Below are positions 26,843 to 36,404 of a stretch of DNA of 64,000 bases, one piece after another. Under the pieces are notes generated by a model that was given only the letters and a program-made list of their open reading frames with translations, was not told the origin of the DNA and made no database searches. Each line of letters begins with the position of its first letter. The stretch's first letter is position 1. The stretch covers positions 9,864 to 73,863 of the forward strand of contig CAKUXD010000005.1 of the NCBI GenBank assembly GCA_934699705.1. Reading direction: 5' to 3'. The position numbers were made by a program, and so were the translations under genes. This stretch comes from an uncultured Candidatus Melainabacteria bacterium (GTDB lineage: Bacteria > Cyanobacteriota > Vampirovibrionia > Gastranaerophilales > Gastranaerophilaceae).

Positions 26843-29089
26843 ATGGGACTACAACTTACAATTGAACAAGTAAGGCAAATGTACAACATACCTAAGTTTA
26901 TGCCTGATTCAGAGGTGTTGAATATTGCTATGAAAAACAATATTCAAATCACTTTTGGGGGTGTTACTAATACTGCTGATTTAAAGGATTTAAAAGACGG
27001 GAATTCCGTATTTAATGCAAAAGGTTCAACTACAACAAATACAACCACAGGTGGTGGTTTATTTGGTGATAATATAAGTTTTGGCAATACATCAAAAGGT
27101 TTTTCTACACCTAGTTTGGGTGGTGATTTGAGCGGAAACTTTGGTGCTACCAAAAATTTTGCTTCTAATGGTTTAGGTAAAGATTATGCTGCGGATTTTA
27201 AAGCAAAAGCTAATTCGTTTGCACCAAAATTATCTTTTGATATAGATTTGTTTAAACAAAATTTATCAGATGTAGAGTCTGGTAAAGATTTGAATACAAA
27301 AAATACTGAAAAATGGGAATATGCGGACGGTATGGCTTATCGTTTGGATGAAAACGGTAATCGTATAACAGAACAAAAACCAGGTGAACCTCCTATTTCT
27401 AGAAAAGCTGCTTTTGGTGAAGAAGGCTACCAAAAAGACGGTGAAAGTATTGACGAAAGAATTCAAAGATGCTATCCAAAAGCCGTTAAAGAGGCAAAAA
27501 CTCCTGAACAAAAGGCTAAATTGTTACACCAGTATTTCAAAGGCTATTATGACCATTTGAAAGCATCAGGCAAATACACTGATGAACAAATAAAAAATTT
27601 ACAAAGAAAAGACTTTGACAAATTATTACGTAACTCTGACCAAAAGAATGGTGAGTACGGTAAAATAATGGGTGTAGCAATTCATTCATTACGTGCAGAT
27701 AACAGAGTAGAAGCGTTGGATAATTCCATGAATTATGCGCAAAATGAAAATGTTGAAAAAGACATTGTTATGTCTTTGATGAACACAATCGAAGAAAGTG
27801 GTGATAACCCAGAAGCACAAAGAGAATTGTTATCACGTGTTAAGAGCCATGCTCAAAGATTGGGTATCCAAGGTGAAGTATCATTAACTGCTGCAGGTAA
27901 GATTGCTGTTTGTGGCGATAATCAATGCGCATTGATTGATATCGTCGATTTATATGGTAACAGTGAAGCGATTGGCAAGTTAAGAGAACAAATTGGTGCT
28001 ACTCGCGAAGACGGCTCAAGAGTTTTAAGTGGTGAAAATGAAACTTATGCATTGCAAGCATCTGCTAGACACATTCAATCTTCAGAAGATGCGCAAAACC
28101 ATTCTGCAACAATCGTAAGAGCAACTCGCGAAAATCAAATTAGCGCTACTGAATATACTTACGAAGTTTTATCTGAAAACCAAGAATTAACAACAGAATT
28201 TAACAATGCAACTGCTGAAAATGTTGCAGAATATGATAAAGAGAATGCTCTAAAGGTTCAAGATATGGTTATTGAACACGATGACGAGGAAATGTCAGGT
28301 GCTCAAAGAATGGCAAATCATGGTCATGAACTTGATACAGAAATCCAAAAAGAATTTGTTGAAAAATTAATAAACTTAAATAACGAAAAGGTTTCAACTA
28401 ATGTTGCAAATCACGCTTATGAATATGATTTATCTAATCGAGATGACATCATTAAAATGATTAAAGAACAAGGTTATGAAAGCACTCAAAAAGCTTTAGA
28501 CGATGCAAGAAAAGAATATGAAGCTCAAATTGCTGAAGAGAAAGCTAAAGCTGAAGTCGCTGAAGCATTGAAAAAACAACAAACAGAAAAGGCTGAAAAA
28601 AATAATAAAGAAAATAGCGAAACAAAAGTCAATAAGCAAGCTACAACAACTTCTACTATAAATATATCAAACAAAAAAGCTAAAGTTTCAGCAAGAGAAT
28701 TAACTGAGGCAGTTGCATCAGGTAGTTCTGTAAATGCAATTATCTTGTCAGATAAATTTAGAAATGCTGATCCACAAGATAGAGCTGCCTTTTATAATAA
28801 TTTAAGCGTTAAAGATAAACAAATGGCTATTAGTTCAATTGTTGAAAAATCAAACGCTATTACTTTAAAAAGTTTGATGTTTAGTGGTATGAAAAAATCA
28901 ATTCTTAGCTATTTGGTTTCTCATCCGTCATCAGATAACAACGCAAAATTGAAGTATTTGGAAAATTACTTAGCTCCTGCGGATAAAAAAGAACTTGAAG
29001 ATTTGAAAGAAAAACAACAATTAAATGTTCAAGCGCAACGTGAAGAAGTTGAAAATAAACAACATAAACCATTTATGTTCGAGGTTTAA
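26843..29089 (+). CDS. large hypothetical protein with low-complexity and coiled-coil regions
   Basis: 748 residues, not recognised. The first ~45 residues are folded-looking (TIEQVRQMYNIPKFMPDSEV), followed by a Gly/Thr/Ser/Phe-rich stretch (about 55-130), a central charged helical region (about 170-500), a Glu/Lys/Ala coiled coil (about 540-600) and a C-terminal helical domain (about 620-725). It has no signal peptide or membrane helix. AAAAGG precedes the ATG, with TATAAA at 26826. The ~270-bp upstream spacer contains two copies of GAAATCATGG (26710 and 26776). Composition suggests a structural or scaffold protein, but no function is assigned. Confidence 0.7.
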   Translation: MGLQLTIEQVRQMYNIPKFMPDSEVLNIAMKNNIQITFGGVTNTADLKDLKDGNSVFNAKGSTTTNTTTGGGLFGDNISFGNTSKGFSTPSLGGDLSGNFGATKNFASNGLGKDYAADFKAKANSFAPKLSFDIDLFKQNLSDVESGKDLNTKNTEKWEYADGMAYRLDENGNRITEQKPGEPPISRKAAFGEEGYQKDGESIDERIQRCYPKAVKEAKTPEQKAKLLHQYFKGYYDHLKASGKYTDEQIKNLQRKDFDKLLRNSDQKNGEYGKIMGVAIHSLRADNRVEALDNSMNYAQNENVEKDIVMSLMNTIEESGDNPEAQRELLSRVKSHAQRLGIQGEVSLTAAGKIAVCGDNQCALIDIVDLYGNSEAIGKLREQIGATREDGSRVLSGENETYALQASARHIQSSEDAQNHSATIVRATRENQISATEYTYEVLSENQELTTEFNNATAENVAEYDKENALKVQDMVIEHDDEEMSGAQRMANHGHELDTEIQKEFVEKLINLNNEKVSTNVANHAYEYDLSNRDDIIKMIKEQGYESTQKALDDARKEYEAQIAEEKAKAEVAEALKKQQTEKAEKNNKENSETKVNKQATTTSTINISNKKAKVSARELTEAVASGSSVNAIILSDKFRNADPQDRAAFYNNLSVKDKQMAISSIVEKSNAITLKSLMFSGMKKSILSYLVSHPSSDNNAKLKYLENYLAPADKKELEDLKEKQQLNVQAQREEVENKQHKPFMFEV

Positions 29090-29110
29090 TCTTTAAACTT
29101 TTATATAACA

Positions 29111-29140
29111 AGAAGGCGGTCGCTTTAGCGACCGCCTTCT
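29111..29140. terminator. 13-bp GC-rich hairpin between convergent genes
   Basis: Perfect stem AGAAGGCGGTCGC / GCGACCGCCTTCT, loop TTTA, followed by TTATTT. It separates the 748-residue gene from the convergent PPi-phosphofructokinase gene and may act on both. Confidence 0.75.
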
Positions 29141-29159
29141 TTATTTATTAATTATTTAA

Positions 29160-30824
29160 TTAATTTTGATGTTCTAATTGTAAAGTAACAGATGTTAAAT
29201 CACAAACTTCAGTAGGTCCAAAGTATTGAATAGCCCCAGGGAATAGGTATCTATCGTTCAATGCCCATTCTTCTCTGTGAGATTCAAGTTCTTTGAAAAC
29301 AGGTCCATCAAGTTTGATTAAAGCTTTTTGGATAACTGGTTTCATTTCCCCATGACGTTTTTCCATATTCATCATCATTGTTAATGGAACTCCGCCTGCA
29401 ATCCATTCTTTAGCTGGTTTCACAAGATTTCTTACTGATGATAAGTAGCCAGTTAAACCAAAGTTGACTAAAGCAAAGGCATTAAATCCTAATGAATAGC
29501 AGTAATCCGCATCAAAGTTTGATGGGAATGCGCAACGTCCTTCATATCCGAAGAAATGAGCTTGATCTGAGAATTTTCCAACGTAAATACCTTCGTCTTT
29601 TAATTCGTTCAATCTTGTTCTAATCATTTCGATTAATAATTTTTCTGTTTCAATTCTTGAAACCTGAACGTTACCATGAGGATCTCTGTCCATTAATAAT
29701 TGAGCTTTGATTAGTGCTGGTAAGCTCAAGAATAATTTTGCGTTATTTTCGCTTAATTTTGAAGCGATAATTTTGAATTTTTCTTCAGAACGAACATTTT
29801 GATATGTTTGGTCTGTTTCTAATTCGTGTGTTAAATCGTTCAAGCTAGAGATTAAATCTTTCATTTCTGGAATAAATTCAATTAAGCCTTCTGGAACGAT
29901 TACAATACCGAAGTTTTTACCATTTTCTGCACGTTTGCAGATAATTTTGCACATATCTTCAACGATTTGGTTTAATGACATTTTCTTTTCTTCAACTTCT
30001 TCTGAAACTAAGCAGATATTTGGTTGAGTTTGTAAAGCTGCTTCTACTGCAACGTGTGATGCACTTCTGCCCATGATTTTGATGAAGTGCCAATATTTTT
30101 TAGCTGAATTTGCATCTCTTTGAATATTACCGATTAATTCAGCATAAGTTTTTGTTGCTGTGTCAAAGCCGAAAGAAACTTCAATTTGTTCGTTTTTTAA
30201 GTCGCCGTCGATTGTTTTAGGGCAACCGATAACTTGAATACCTGTATCATTTTTTACAAACCATTCAGCAAGTAATGCTGCGTTCGTATTTGAATCATCA
30301 CCACCGATGATTACAACTGCTGAAATGTTTAAGTCTTTGCAAACTGCAAGTGATTTTTTGAATTGTTCTTCTGTTTCAAGTTTTGTTCTGCCTGAACCAA
30401 TAATATCAAAGCCACCAGTATTTCTGTAAGCGTCGATAAATTCTTTAGTCATTTCAACGTATTTGCCTTCAATAATACCAGAAGGACCGCCTAAGAAACC
30501 GTATAATTTGTTTTCTGGATTTGCTTGTTTTAATGCGTCAAATAAACCTGCGATAACATTGTGTCCGCCAGGAGCTTGACCGCCTGATAAAATTACACCT
30601 ACGTTTTTAACAGGTGATGATTTTTTATCGCTTGTTGATTTGAACGTTACGATTGGTTTGCCGTAAGTTTTAGCAAATAATTCTTTGATAGCTTCTTGAT
30701 CTCTTACAGATTCAGTAGCTTTTCCTTCTTCCATTTCTAAGTTATTAATGCCGTCTGCTAGGCATTGTGGAAGTTTTGGTTCATACTTTAATCTTTCTGT
30801 TTGTAATGGTGAAAGTGTTCTCAT
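29160..30824 (-). CDS. pfp: diphosphate--fructose-6-phosphate 1-phosphotransferase (PPi-dependent PFK)
   Basis: 554 residues, the long plant/Chlamydia-like type. It phosphorylates fructose-6-phosphate reversibly using PPi instead of ATP. Seen: GVILSGGQAPGGHN, GGDDSNTNA (Asp in place of the Gly of ATP-PFK), PKTIDGDL (Lys diagnostic of PPi use) and MGRSASHVA. AAAGGA precedes the ATG. Together with the membrane pyrophosphatase at the end of the window it points to PPi-linked energy metabolism. Confidence 0.93.
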   Translation of the reverse strand: MRTLSPLQTERLKYEPKLPQCLADGINNLEMEEGKATESVRDQEAIKELFAKTYGKPIVTFKSTSDKKSSPVKNVGVILSGGQAPGGHNVIAGLFDALKQANPENKLYGFLGGPSGIIEGKYVEMTKEFIDAYRNTGGFDIIGSGRTKLETEEQFKKSLAVCKDLNISAVVIIGGDDSNTNAALLAEWFVKNDTGIQVIGCPKTIDGDLKNEQIEVSFGFDTATKTYAELIGNIQRDANSAKKYWHFIKIMGRSASHVAVEAALQTQPNICLVSEEVEEKKMSLNQIVEDMCKIICKRAENGKNFGIVIVPEGLIEFIPEMKDLISSLNDLTHELETDQTYQNVRSEEKFKIIASKLSENNAKLFLSLPALIKAQLLMDRDPHGNVQVSRIETEKLLIEMIRTRLNELKDEGIYVGKFSDQAHFFGYEGRCAFPSNFDADYCYSLGFNAFALVNFGLTGYLSSVRNLVKPAKEWIAGGVPLTMMMNMEKRHGEMKPVIQKALIKLDGPVFKELESHREEWALNDRYLFPGAIQYFGPTEVCDLTSVTLQLEHQN

Positions 30825-30881
30825 AATGATTTTTTCCTTTATTTTTATAATACCTTCACTACAAATATATCACAAAGATGT

Positions 30882-31844
30882 TTATTTGACTTTTATATTT
30901 TTATTAAGAACTTTCGCGTGTTCTTTCATTTCTCGTTTTCTTTCGCTATTAGGAAATTTTATGATGGCGTCTTTCAAAAGTTCTAAAGCTTCTGTTTCTC
31001 GCCCTATTTTTTCATAAGCGTAGGCTAAATTTAAATAAATTCTATCGTCTGTTTTTGAATTTATGCTAAACGCTTTTTTGTAATATCTCAAACATTCGTC
31101 CATATTTTCTGAGCAGTAATAAGCCATTCCGAGTTGGTTGTTTGCTTCAAAAGAATTAGGGTTAACATCTAGTGCTTTTTGACAATACTCAATTGCACTT
31201 TCCCAGTTGCCTTTTTTTGCGTAGGAAATTGATGTCGCAAGTAGGGCATCAAAATGTTTTGGATTATATTCTAACAATTTCAAATATATTTCCAATGCGT
31301 AATCTAAAAGTGATTTGTCTTTTTTCTCATAAGCGCTATTTTCAAGTCTTTGAGCAACTATATATGCCAAATTTTTGTCGCAATCTGAATTGAATATGTA
31401 AGTTACAGAATCTAATATTTTTTGTATTTCGTTTAATTCTAAATAAGATTGCGTTAAAAGTTCTATGTTTGGTTCGTCTTGTTTTAGCTTAAAACTTTTG
31501 AAAGCATAATAAGCCGATTTTTTATAATCTTGTTTTTCTAAATATATTAACGCACAATTATAAAGTGTATTTTGGTCTTCTGGATAGTATTCAAGAAATT
31601 TTTCATAACTTTCTAACGCTTCACTATCTTTTTTTATTTGTTGATAAGCAAGTGCAAGGTTATAGTTTGCATAAGGTTGTGCGTTGTTTTGTGATAATGC
31701 AATTTTTAACAATTCAATTGAAAGTTTATATTTCTTTTTGTCATAAAGCTCTATACCCTTCGTGAAATAAGCGTCAAAAGTCGACATCTTTTCGCGAATT
31801 TGTTTGAGTTTTATTTTACATTTTTCTAGTAATAAACTATCCAT
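30882..31844 (-). CDS. tetratricopeptide-repeat protein
   Basis: 320 residues with about seven TPR units (for example PYANYNLALAYQQIKKDSEA, HFDALLATSISYAKKGNW, SFEANNQLGMAYY, RIYLNLAYAYEKIG). No signal peptide or membrane helix, so a cytoplasmic scaffold is likely. Two starts are possible: ATG 31844, which has no ribosome-binding site but has TACAAT six bases upstream, or an internal ATG about 19 codons later. The leaderless-type spacing favours 31844. Partners unknown. Confidence 0.8.
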   Translation of the reverse strand: MDSLLLEKCKIKLKQIREKMSTFDAYFTKGIELYDKKKYKLSIELLKIALSQNNAQPYANYNLALAYQQIKKDSEALESYEKFLEYYPEDQNTLYNCALIYLEKQDYKKSAYYAFKSFKLKQDEPNIELLTQSYLELNEIQKILDSVTYIFNSDCDKNLAYIVAQRLENSAYEKKDKSLLDYALEIYLKLLEYNPKHFDALLATSISYAKKGNWESAIEYCQKALDVNPNSFEANNQLGMAYYCSENMDECLRYYKKAFSINSKTDDRIYLNLAYAYEKIGRETEALELLKDAIIKFPNSERKREMKEHAKVLNKNIKVK

Positions 31845-31850
31845 ATTTAT

Positions 31851-31856
31851 ATTGTA
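31851..31856 (-). promoter_or_regulatory. -10 element six bases before the TPR start codon
   Basis: Minus strand TACAAT, then six bases, then ATG, with no Shine-Dalgarno sequence. The spacing predicts transcription starting at the A of ATG. Confidence 0.5.
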
Positions 31857-31897
31857 GTATAATATAATAAAAAAATGAAAAAATTAGGAAAAATTTA

Positions 31898-32503
31898 ATG
31901 TTTGATTACATAAAAGGTGAACTAACTGCAAAATATCAAAATAAAAAAACATGCTATTTTACTGTTGAAAAATCAGGTATAGGCTATCTTTTAGAGGTTA
32001 GTTCAAAAGATTATTTCAAAAAAAACGTAAATGAAAATGTTAAGATTTTTACAGTTTTAATTCACAGAGAAGACTCTATGAATTTGTGTGGATTTTTGAA
32101 TAAAGAAGCCAGAGATATTTTTAATATTTTGGTTTCTGTGTCAGGTGTTGGCTCAAAAATGGCACTATGCTTGTTAAATGAATTTGAAGTTAGTGATTTG
32201 ATTTATTTTGTGATAAACGAAAATTCAAAAGAACTTACCAGAGCAAAAGGCGTCGGAGTTAAATTAGCACAAAAAATTATTTTAGAATTAAAAGATAAAT
32301 TAATAAACTTAGATACCACAATTCAAACGGTAAAAAGTGTTGATATGCCTGATGGAACAGAGGATATTCAAAATATTTTAATTTCCTTGGGATATGGCGA
32401 AGAAGAAATTTCAAAGGCTATAAATCAAGCTATTTCAACAGGTAAAAAAGTTAAAGATAATGAAGACTTTTTGCGAGCGACATTGCAAATTCTTTCTGCC
32501 TAA
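31898..32503 (+). CDS. ruvA: Holliday junction branch migration protein RuvA
   Basis: 201 residues, standard length. An N-terminal OB fold (1-62), the helix-hairpin-helix DNA-binding region (about 70-140; VSGVGSKMALCLL and AKGVGVKLAQKIILELKDKL) and a C-terminal RuvB-contacting domain (about 150-200) are all visible. It binds Holliday junctions and directs the RuvB motor. TTAGGA is a modest ribosome-binding site. No ruvB or ruvC is adjacent. Confidence 0.95.
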   Translation: MFDYIKGELTAKYQNKKTCYFTVEKSGIGYLLEVSSKDYFKKNVNENVKIFTVLIHREDSMNLCGFLNKEARDIFNILVSVSGVGSKMALCLLNEFEVSDLIYFVINENSKELTRAKGVGVKLAQKIILELKDKLINLDTTIQTVKSVDMPDGTEDIQNILISLGYGEEEISKAINQAISTGKKVKDNEDFLRATLQILSA

Positions 32504-32638
32504 AATTCATTATTTACGCTTATTTGAGCATGCTGAATTAATGTAAATCTTTTGTAACATTTTTTCAAAATACTAGCAAAATTTAATCTTGCGATACGTT
32601 CATGTATATGTAGGTTAGAATAAGGTATATTTATATAA

Positions 32639-34144
32639 ATGATTAATTCAGTAAGTGCAAATCCAATTGCTCCTAAGACAACAAAAACAAGCATTTTTTA
32701 TGTTAATGACTTGCACGGACAAACAATGAAGATGGAAAAAATTTATAACATGTCAAAGTCTTTTGACCAATTTGTTCCATCTGAAAAAACTACAAAATTG
32801 AAATTTTCATCAGGTGATACAATGTTAGGTGAAAGTTCAAAACCTAATATTATTGCCTCTAAATTTTTAGAATTAATCGGTGTTACAGCAACAGCAGTTG
32901 GTAATCACGAATGTGATGGCGATTCAAAACAATTATATGAATTAACAAAAGATAAAAACTATAAAATGTTGGGTTTAAATGTTAAGATTGACGAAAACAA
33001 CCCATTAAGCAAACGTATTGAAAAATCTTATATCCAAGAAAAAGACGGAGAAAGATATGGCGTTATCGGTTTGTTACCACCAGATTTATTCACTCGTGTA
33101 GCAAAACCAGATAACTATAAAGATTTTCAAGTTGATGATTTTGACAAAACAATCAAAGATGTTCAGGCAGAAGTAGATAGATTGCAGGAACAAGGCGTAA
33201 ATAAAATCATCGTTGTTTCTCATGCAGGTAATGCAAACGAAAAAAGATTAGCTCAAGAAACATCAGGTATTGACGTAATTTTAGGTGGACACTCTCACGA
33301 ACTTATTAAAGATGTTAAAGAAGGTGAAAACTTATTATATGGTAAAGACGGAAACCCTGTTGTTATCACACAAGCAGGTAAAGATGCTGATAATATTGGC
33401 GTTTTAAATTTAGAATTTGATGAAAATGGTGTTATTACAAAAGTTCAAAATAACGTAACTCCAACAAAAACTTTCAGAAGAAATTTAGTTATGAAATATT
33501 TTTCTGAAAAAATCTTAGGAAAACCAGAAGTTGTTGGTAATGTAAAATCTGCAGATGCAGAACCAGTTAACAGATTAGGTGCTGAAAATCCACATGCTGA
33601 TTTCGTTGCAGACGCTATGAAAGAGGCAACTGGTGCAGAAATGGCTATTTTAGGTTCTGCTAATTTAAGAAATACATTTGAAGCTGGTGCAATTACATCA
33701 AGAGATGTTTCAAGCATTGTTCCATTCAAAAACGGTATGGTAGTTGCTCCTTTAAGCGAAAAAACTTTAGTTGATGCATTGAAATTTGGTGCACATTCAT
33801 TAGTAAGCGCAGGTACAAAACCTGGTATTTTACAAGTTTCTGGCTTAAACTATAAAATGAATAAAGCTGGTGAATTACTTTCAGCAGAATACGTTGATAA
33901 AAATGGTAATAAACAAGCATTAGATATTCAAAATCCAAGTGAAGATAAAACATTTAAAGTTGCTTTAGACACATATTACGCAAATGGTCGTGATGGATTT
34001 ACAATGTTAAATTGTATGGATAAAGTTGAACAAACATTTGAAGACGATAAAGATAAAATGGTTATGGCAAAATTAAAAAGAATGACTGAAGCTGGTGAAG
34101 CTATTGAAGTTAAAGCCGATAACAGAATTCAAATCGTTGACTAG
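32639..34144 (+). CDS. metallophosphatase / 5'-nucleotidase family protein without a Sec signal
   Basis: 501 residues. The metallophosphoesterase domain shows the metal motifs NDLHG (about 22), SSGDT, GNHECDGD, SHAGN and LGGHSHE. The C-terminal 5'-nucleotidase domain follows (DFVADAMKEATGAEMAILGSANLR, VPFKNGMV, YANGRDGFTML). Relatives such as UshA hydrolyse nucleotides in the periplasm and have signal peptides; here the N-terminus MINSVSANPIAPKTTK lacks one. Either it is cytoplasmic or it is exported by another route. ATG 32639 has TATATT about seven bases upstream and only a distant AAGG. Confidence 0.85.
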   Translation: MINSVSANPIAPKTTKTSIFYVNDLHGQTMKMEKIYNMSKSFDQFVPSEKTTKLKFSSGDTMLGESSKPNIIASKFLELIGVTATAVGNHECDGDSKQLYELTKDKNYKMLGLNVKIDENNPLSKRIEKSYIQEKDGERYGVIGLLPPDLFTRVAKPDNYKDFQVDDFDKTIKDVQAEVDRLQEQGVNKIIVVSHAGNANEKRLAQETSGIDVILGGHSHELIKDVKEGENLLYGKDGNPVVITQAGKDADNIGVLNLEFDENGVITKVQNNVTPTKTFRRNLVMKYFSEKILGKPEVVGNVKSADAEPVNRLGAENPHADFVADAMKEATGAEMAILGSANLRNTFEAGAITSRDVSSIVPFKNGMVVAPLSEKTLVDALKFGAHSLVSAGTKPGILQVSGLNYKMNKAGELLSAEYVDKNGNKQALDIQNPSEDKTFKVALDTYYANGRDGFTMLNCMDKVEQTFEDDKDKMVMAKLKRMTEAGEAIEVKADNRIQIVD

Positions 34145-34174
34145 TAAAGATTTATGGAATAAATTAAGAGAACA

Positions 34175-34205
34175 AAGAGCCACTTCAAAAGTGGCTCTTG
34201 TTTTT
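34175..34205 (+). terminator. terminator after the metallophosphatase gene
   Basis: Stem AAGAGCCAC / GTGGCTCTT, loop TTCAAAA, followed by GTTTTT. About 30 bases after the stop. Confidence 0.85.
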
Positions 34206-34556
34206 AGAAGAAGGTTTAACGGTTTAACGCTTGAAAGTCAGAAGAATTTTGTCTTTACAAAATAAAAAGTTCGCCATGATTATGACGAACATTAAATAAA
34301 CACGAGGATATTAAGAGAGAGAGTATAAAAATCTTTGTTATAAACAAAATGCATAATTGCGCATTCTGTTTGCTTTTCTTGCTTTTACTTTTCCTAATCT
34401 TTAGCTATGTTTTTCGAAGGTTCTTTGTTCCTTACTCTTATATTAAGTATTTTTTTAAAAATTTATTGCCTTTTTAGTAATGACGTGGGATTTAAACTTT
34501 TCTACTACACGTTGTGAACATGCCAATTGTGCATTCACAATTTGCAACCCAAACAA
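34206..34556. other. 350-bp non-coding spacer
   Basis: No convincing gene. It contains a short hairpin GTTCG...CGAAC (about 34269-34292), pyrimidine-rich blocks and a second imperfect palindrome near 34512-34549 (TTGTGAA...TTCACAA). Possible 5' or antisense RNA, but nothing can be assigned. Confidence 0.4.
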
Positions 34557-34559
34557 GAA

Positions 34560-34586
34560 GGCGGATTTTGCTTCGCAAAATCCGCC
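34560..34586 (-). terminator. 12-bp GC-rich hairpin after the calpain-like gene
   Basis: Stem GGCGGATTTTGC / GCAAAATCCGCC with a TTC/GAA loop lies about 25 bases after the stop of the minus-strand calpain-like gene. On the minus strand it is followed by TTCTTGTTT rather than a long U-run. Confidence 0.65.
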
Positions 34587-34611
34587 TCTATTGATTTTTA
34601 TTTATTTAAAC

Positions 34612-36306
34612 TTATGCTTTTTTTAAGTTTACAGGTTGTTTATTACCATTGATATACCAAGTTACAGGTTCTTCTGTTGAATTTTTATCTAAAATTGCAC
34701 CGTCTTTACCATATTTAACTGGTTGTTCTTCAAGCGGTAAATTTTTACCGTAAGAGTTTACATCACAAATTGATGCTGAATCATAATATTCTAAAAATTG
34801 TTTATAATTAATATCTGCATCGTAAGATGTGTTCCAAGGGTTAGTACATCTAACTTTTATTTCACCATCTTTGCCAACTTGTGGTTCAAGTGTGTATGCG
34901 TGGAAACCATAAACACCAGCTGCCTCTGCAACAGGATTTTCTGTTCTTCCGCCTGAAGCTCTTGTTCCACCTGTCATAATGTAATCTTCATTAAAGTTTG
35001 GCTTTTTCATCATTTCTTTAACTTGGTCTGCTTCAAAGTTCAAATTCCATTGTCTAAAGCCACCAAAGCCAAATCTTTGAAGAACTTCAAAGTTATAACC
35101 TCCTAAAGAACCTCTGTAAAAATCAGCCGCACGTTGGAATTTATCTTGTTTATTATCTGGGTCATTTTTTAAATCAGCAAATTTTAAACCATTTTTGTCT
35201 TCTTCGTAATAAATATTATAGAAATTATCATCACGACATACAACAATTGTTCTGTTTGGGTCAGCCTTTGCCTCTTTATAATCAGCTAATCTTTGTTTAT
35301 GACCTTCTAAAGATTTCATAAGTTCAGGTTTTTTGTTCATAGGCGCTTTTGCTAATTCAGCTTCTTTTTTAGCAATTCTTTCGTTCATGATTTTTTTGAA
35401 CATTGTATCTGCTTTGTTTACTGAATCTAAACCGTAAGCATCTTCTAAAATTCTGATACCTTCTGAACCTACAAGACTATATTTTTTAACACGATCTTTT
35501 GGTAATTCTGCATTTGCATATTTGTATTCGCCAAAACCGTTTTTAAATTTTACAGTTACGTCTTTACCGTCTTGATTAAAAGCTTCGTACAAAGCAACTC
35601 TTGATTTTGGATTATTCATTAAAGTACCTAAAGTTGAAACAAGGTAACAATCGCCAATGCTTTGTTGTTGAGTTGTAAATCTTTTTGCTGGCGGGAATAA
35701 TTTAATGAACATTTCTTTATCCATGTTCAATTGTCTTGAATCTTCATCGTTTGCTTTAACGAAAATTTTATCTTGACCTTTTACTTGGAAAACATCACCC
35801 ACTTTAGCATTTTTATGACCTTCTGCTTGCGATTTTACTGTCGGAACATAAACATCTGCGATATTTTTACCAGCTTTTTTTGCCTCGTACATCATATCCA
35901 AATCTTTTGCAAGATTATCGTTCATTTTACCAGTTTCCCAGTAATTGCTTAAAGTTTTTGGGTCTAAATCTCCGCTTTTAACCATTTCTAATTGCATCAT
36001 AACGTTTGCAGTTTGTTCATCACCACGTTTTAATACATTTTTAACGTTTTTAAAATCTTCTTTCGAAAGCATTACACCTGCTTCTTTAATCAACTTGCTG
36101 GCTTCATAATTTGTATGAGCAACAGGTACAGGTTTTGCAACTGGTAATTTTGTAGGTCTTACCCCAACCATTGCTTGTAAAGTTCCTGCACTTGGCATTG
36201 GTGCTTTTTCAATAGGGTTTGTTTGATTTTCTACACCAACTTTTTTTGTTTCGGTTTTAAAAACACCTGTAAATGGCGTAACTTGAGAAATTGCATTAAC
36301 TTTCAT
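34612..36306 (-). CDS. calpain-like (family C2) cysteine protease
   Basis: 564 residues. The catalytic triad of the calpain family is visible in order: Cys220 in QSIGDCYLVSTLGTL, His469 in YGFHAYTLEP and Asn489 in CTNPWN; the Gln before the Cys (oxyanion hole) is also present. The segment EGIRILEDAYG matches the helix conserved in calpains. Residues 1-200 are a Lys/Pro/Val-rich and helical propeptide-like region. No classical signal peptide; the N-terminus MKVNAISQVTPFTG resembles those of other proteins here. Bacterial calpains are uncommon, and the substrate is unknown. GGAAGGAA precedes the ATG. Confidence 0.85.
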   Translation of the reverse strand: MKVNAISQVTPFTGVFKTETKKVGVENQTNPIEKAPMPSAGTLQAMVGVRPTKLPVAKPVPVAHTNYEASKLIKEAGVMLSKEDFKNVKNVLKRGDEQTANVMMQLEMVKSGDLDPKTLSNYWETGKMNDNLAKDLDMMYEAKKAGKNIADVYVPTVKSQAEGHKNAKVGDVFQVKGQDKIFVKANDEDSRQLNMDKEMFIKLFPPAKRFTTQQQSIGDCYLVSTLGTLMNNPKSRVALYEAFNQDGKDVTVKFKNGFGEYKYANAELPKDRVKKYSLVGSEGIRILEDAYGLDSVNKADTMFKKIMNERIAKKEAELAKAPMNKKPELMKSLEGHKQRLADYKEAKADPNRTIVVCRDDNFYNIYYEEDKNGLKFADLKNDPDNKQDKFQRAADFYRGSLGGYNFEVLQRFGFGGFRQWNLNFEADQVKEMMKKPNFNEDYIMTGGTRASGGRTENPVAEAAGVYGFHAYTLEPQVGKDGEIKVRCTNPWNTSYDADINYKQFLEYYDSASICDVNSYGKNLPLEEQPVKYGKDGAILDKNSTEEPVTWYINGNKQPVNLKKA

Positions 36307-36404
36307 TCTTTATTCCTTCCACATATCTTCTTTGGTTTAATTAAACACCCTAAAAATATTATTTGCTAGTTCTAGCATGCTTTTTAAATAAAAATTTACA
36401 ATTG

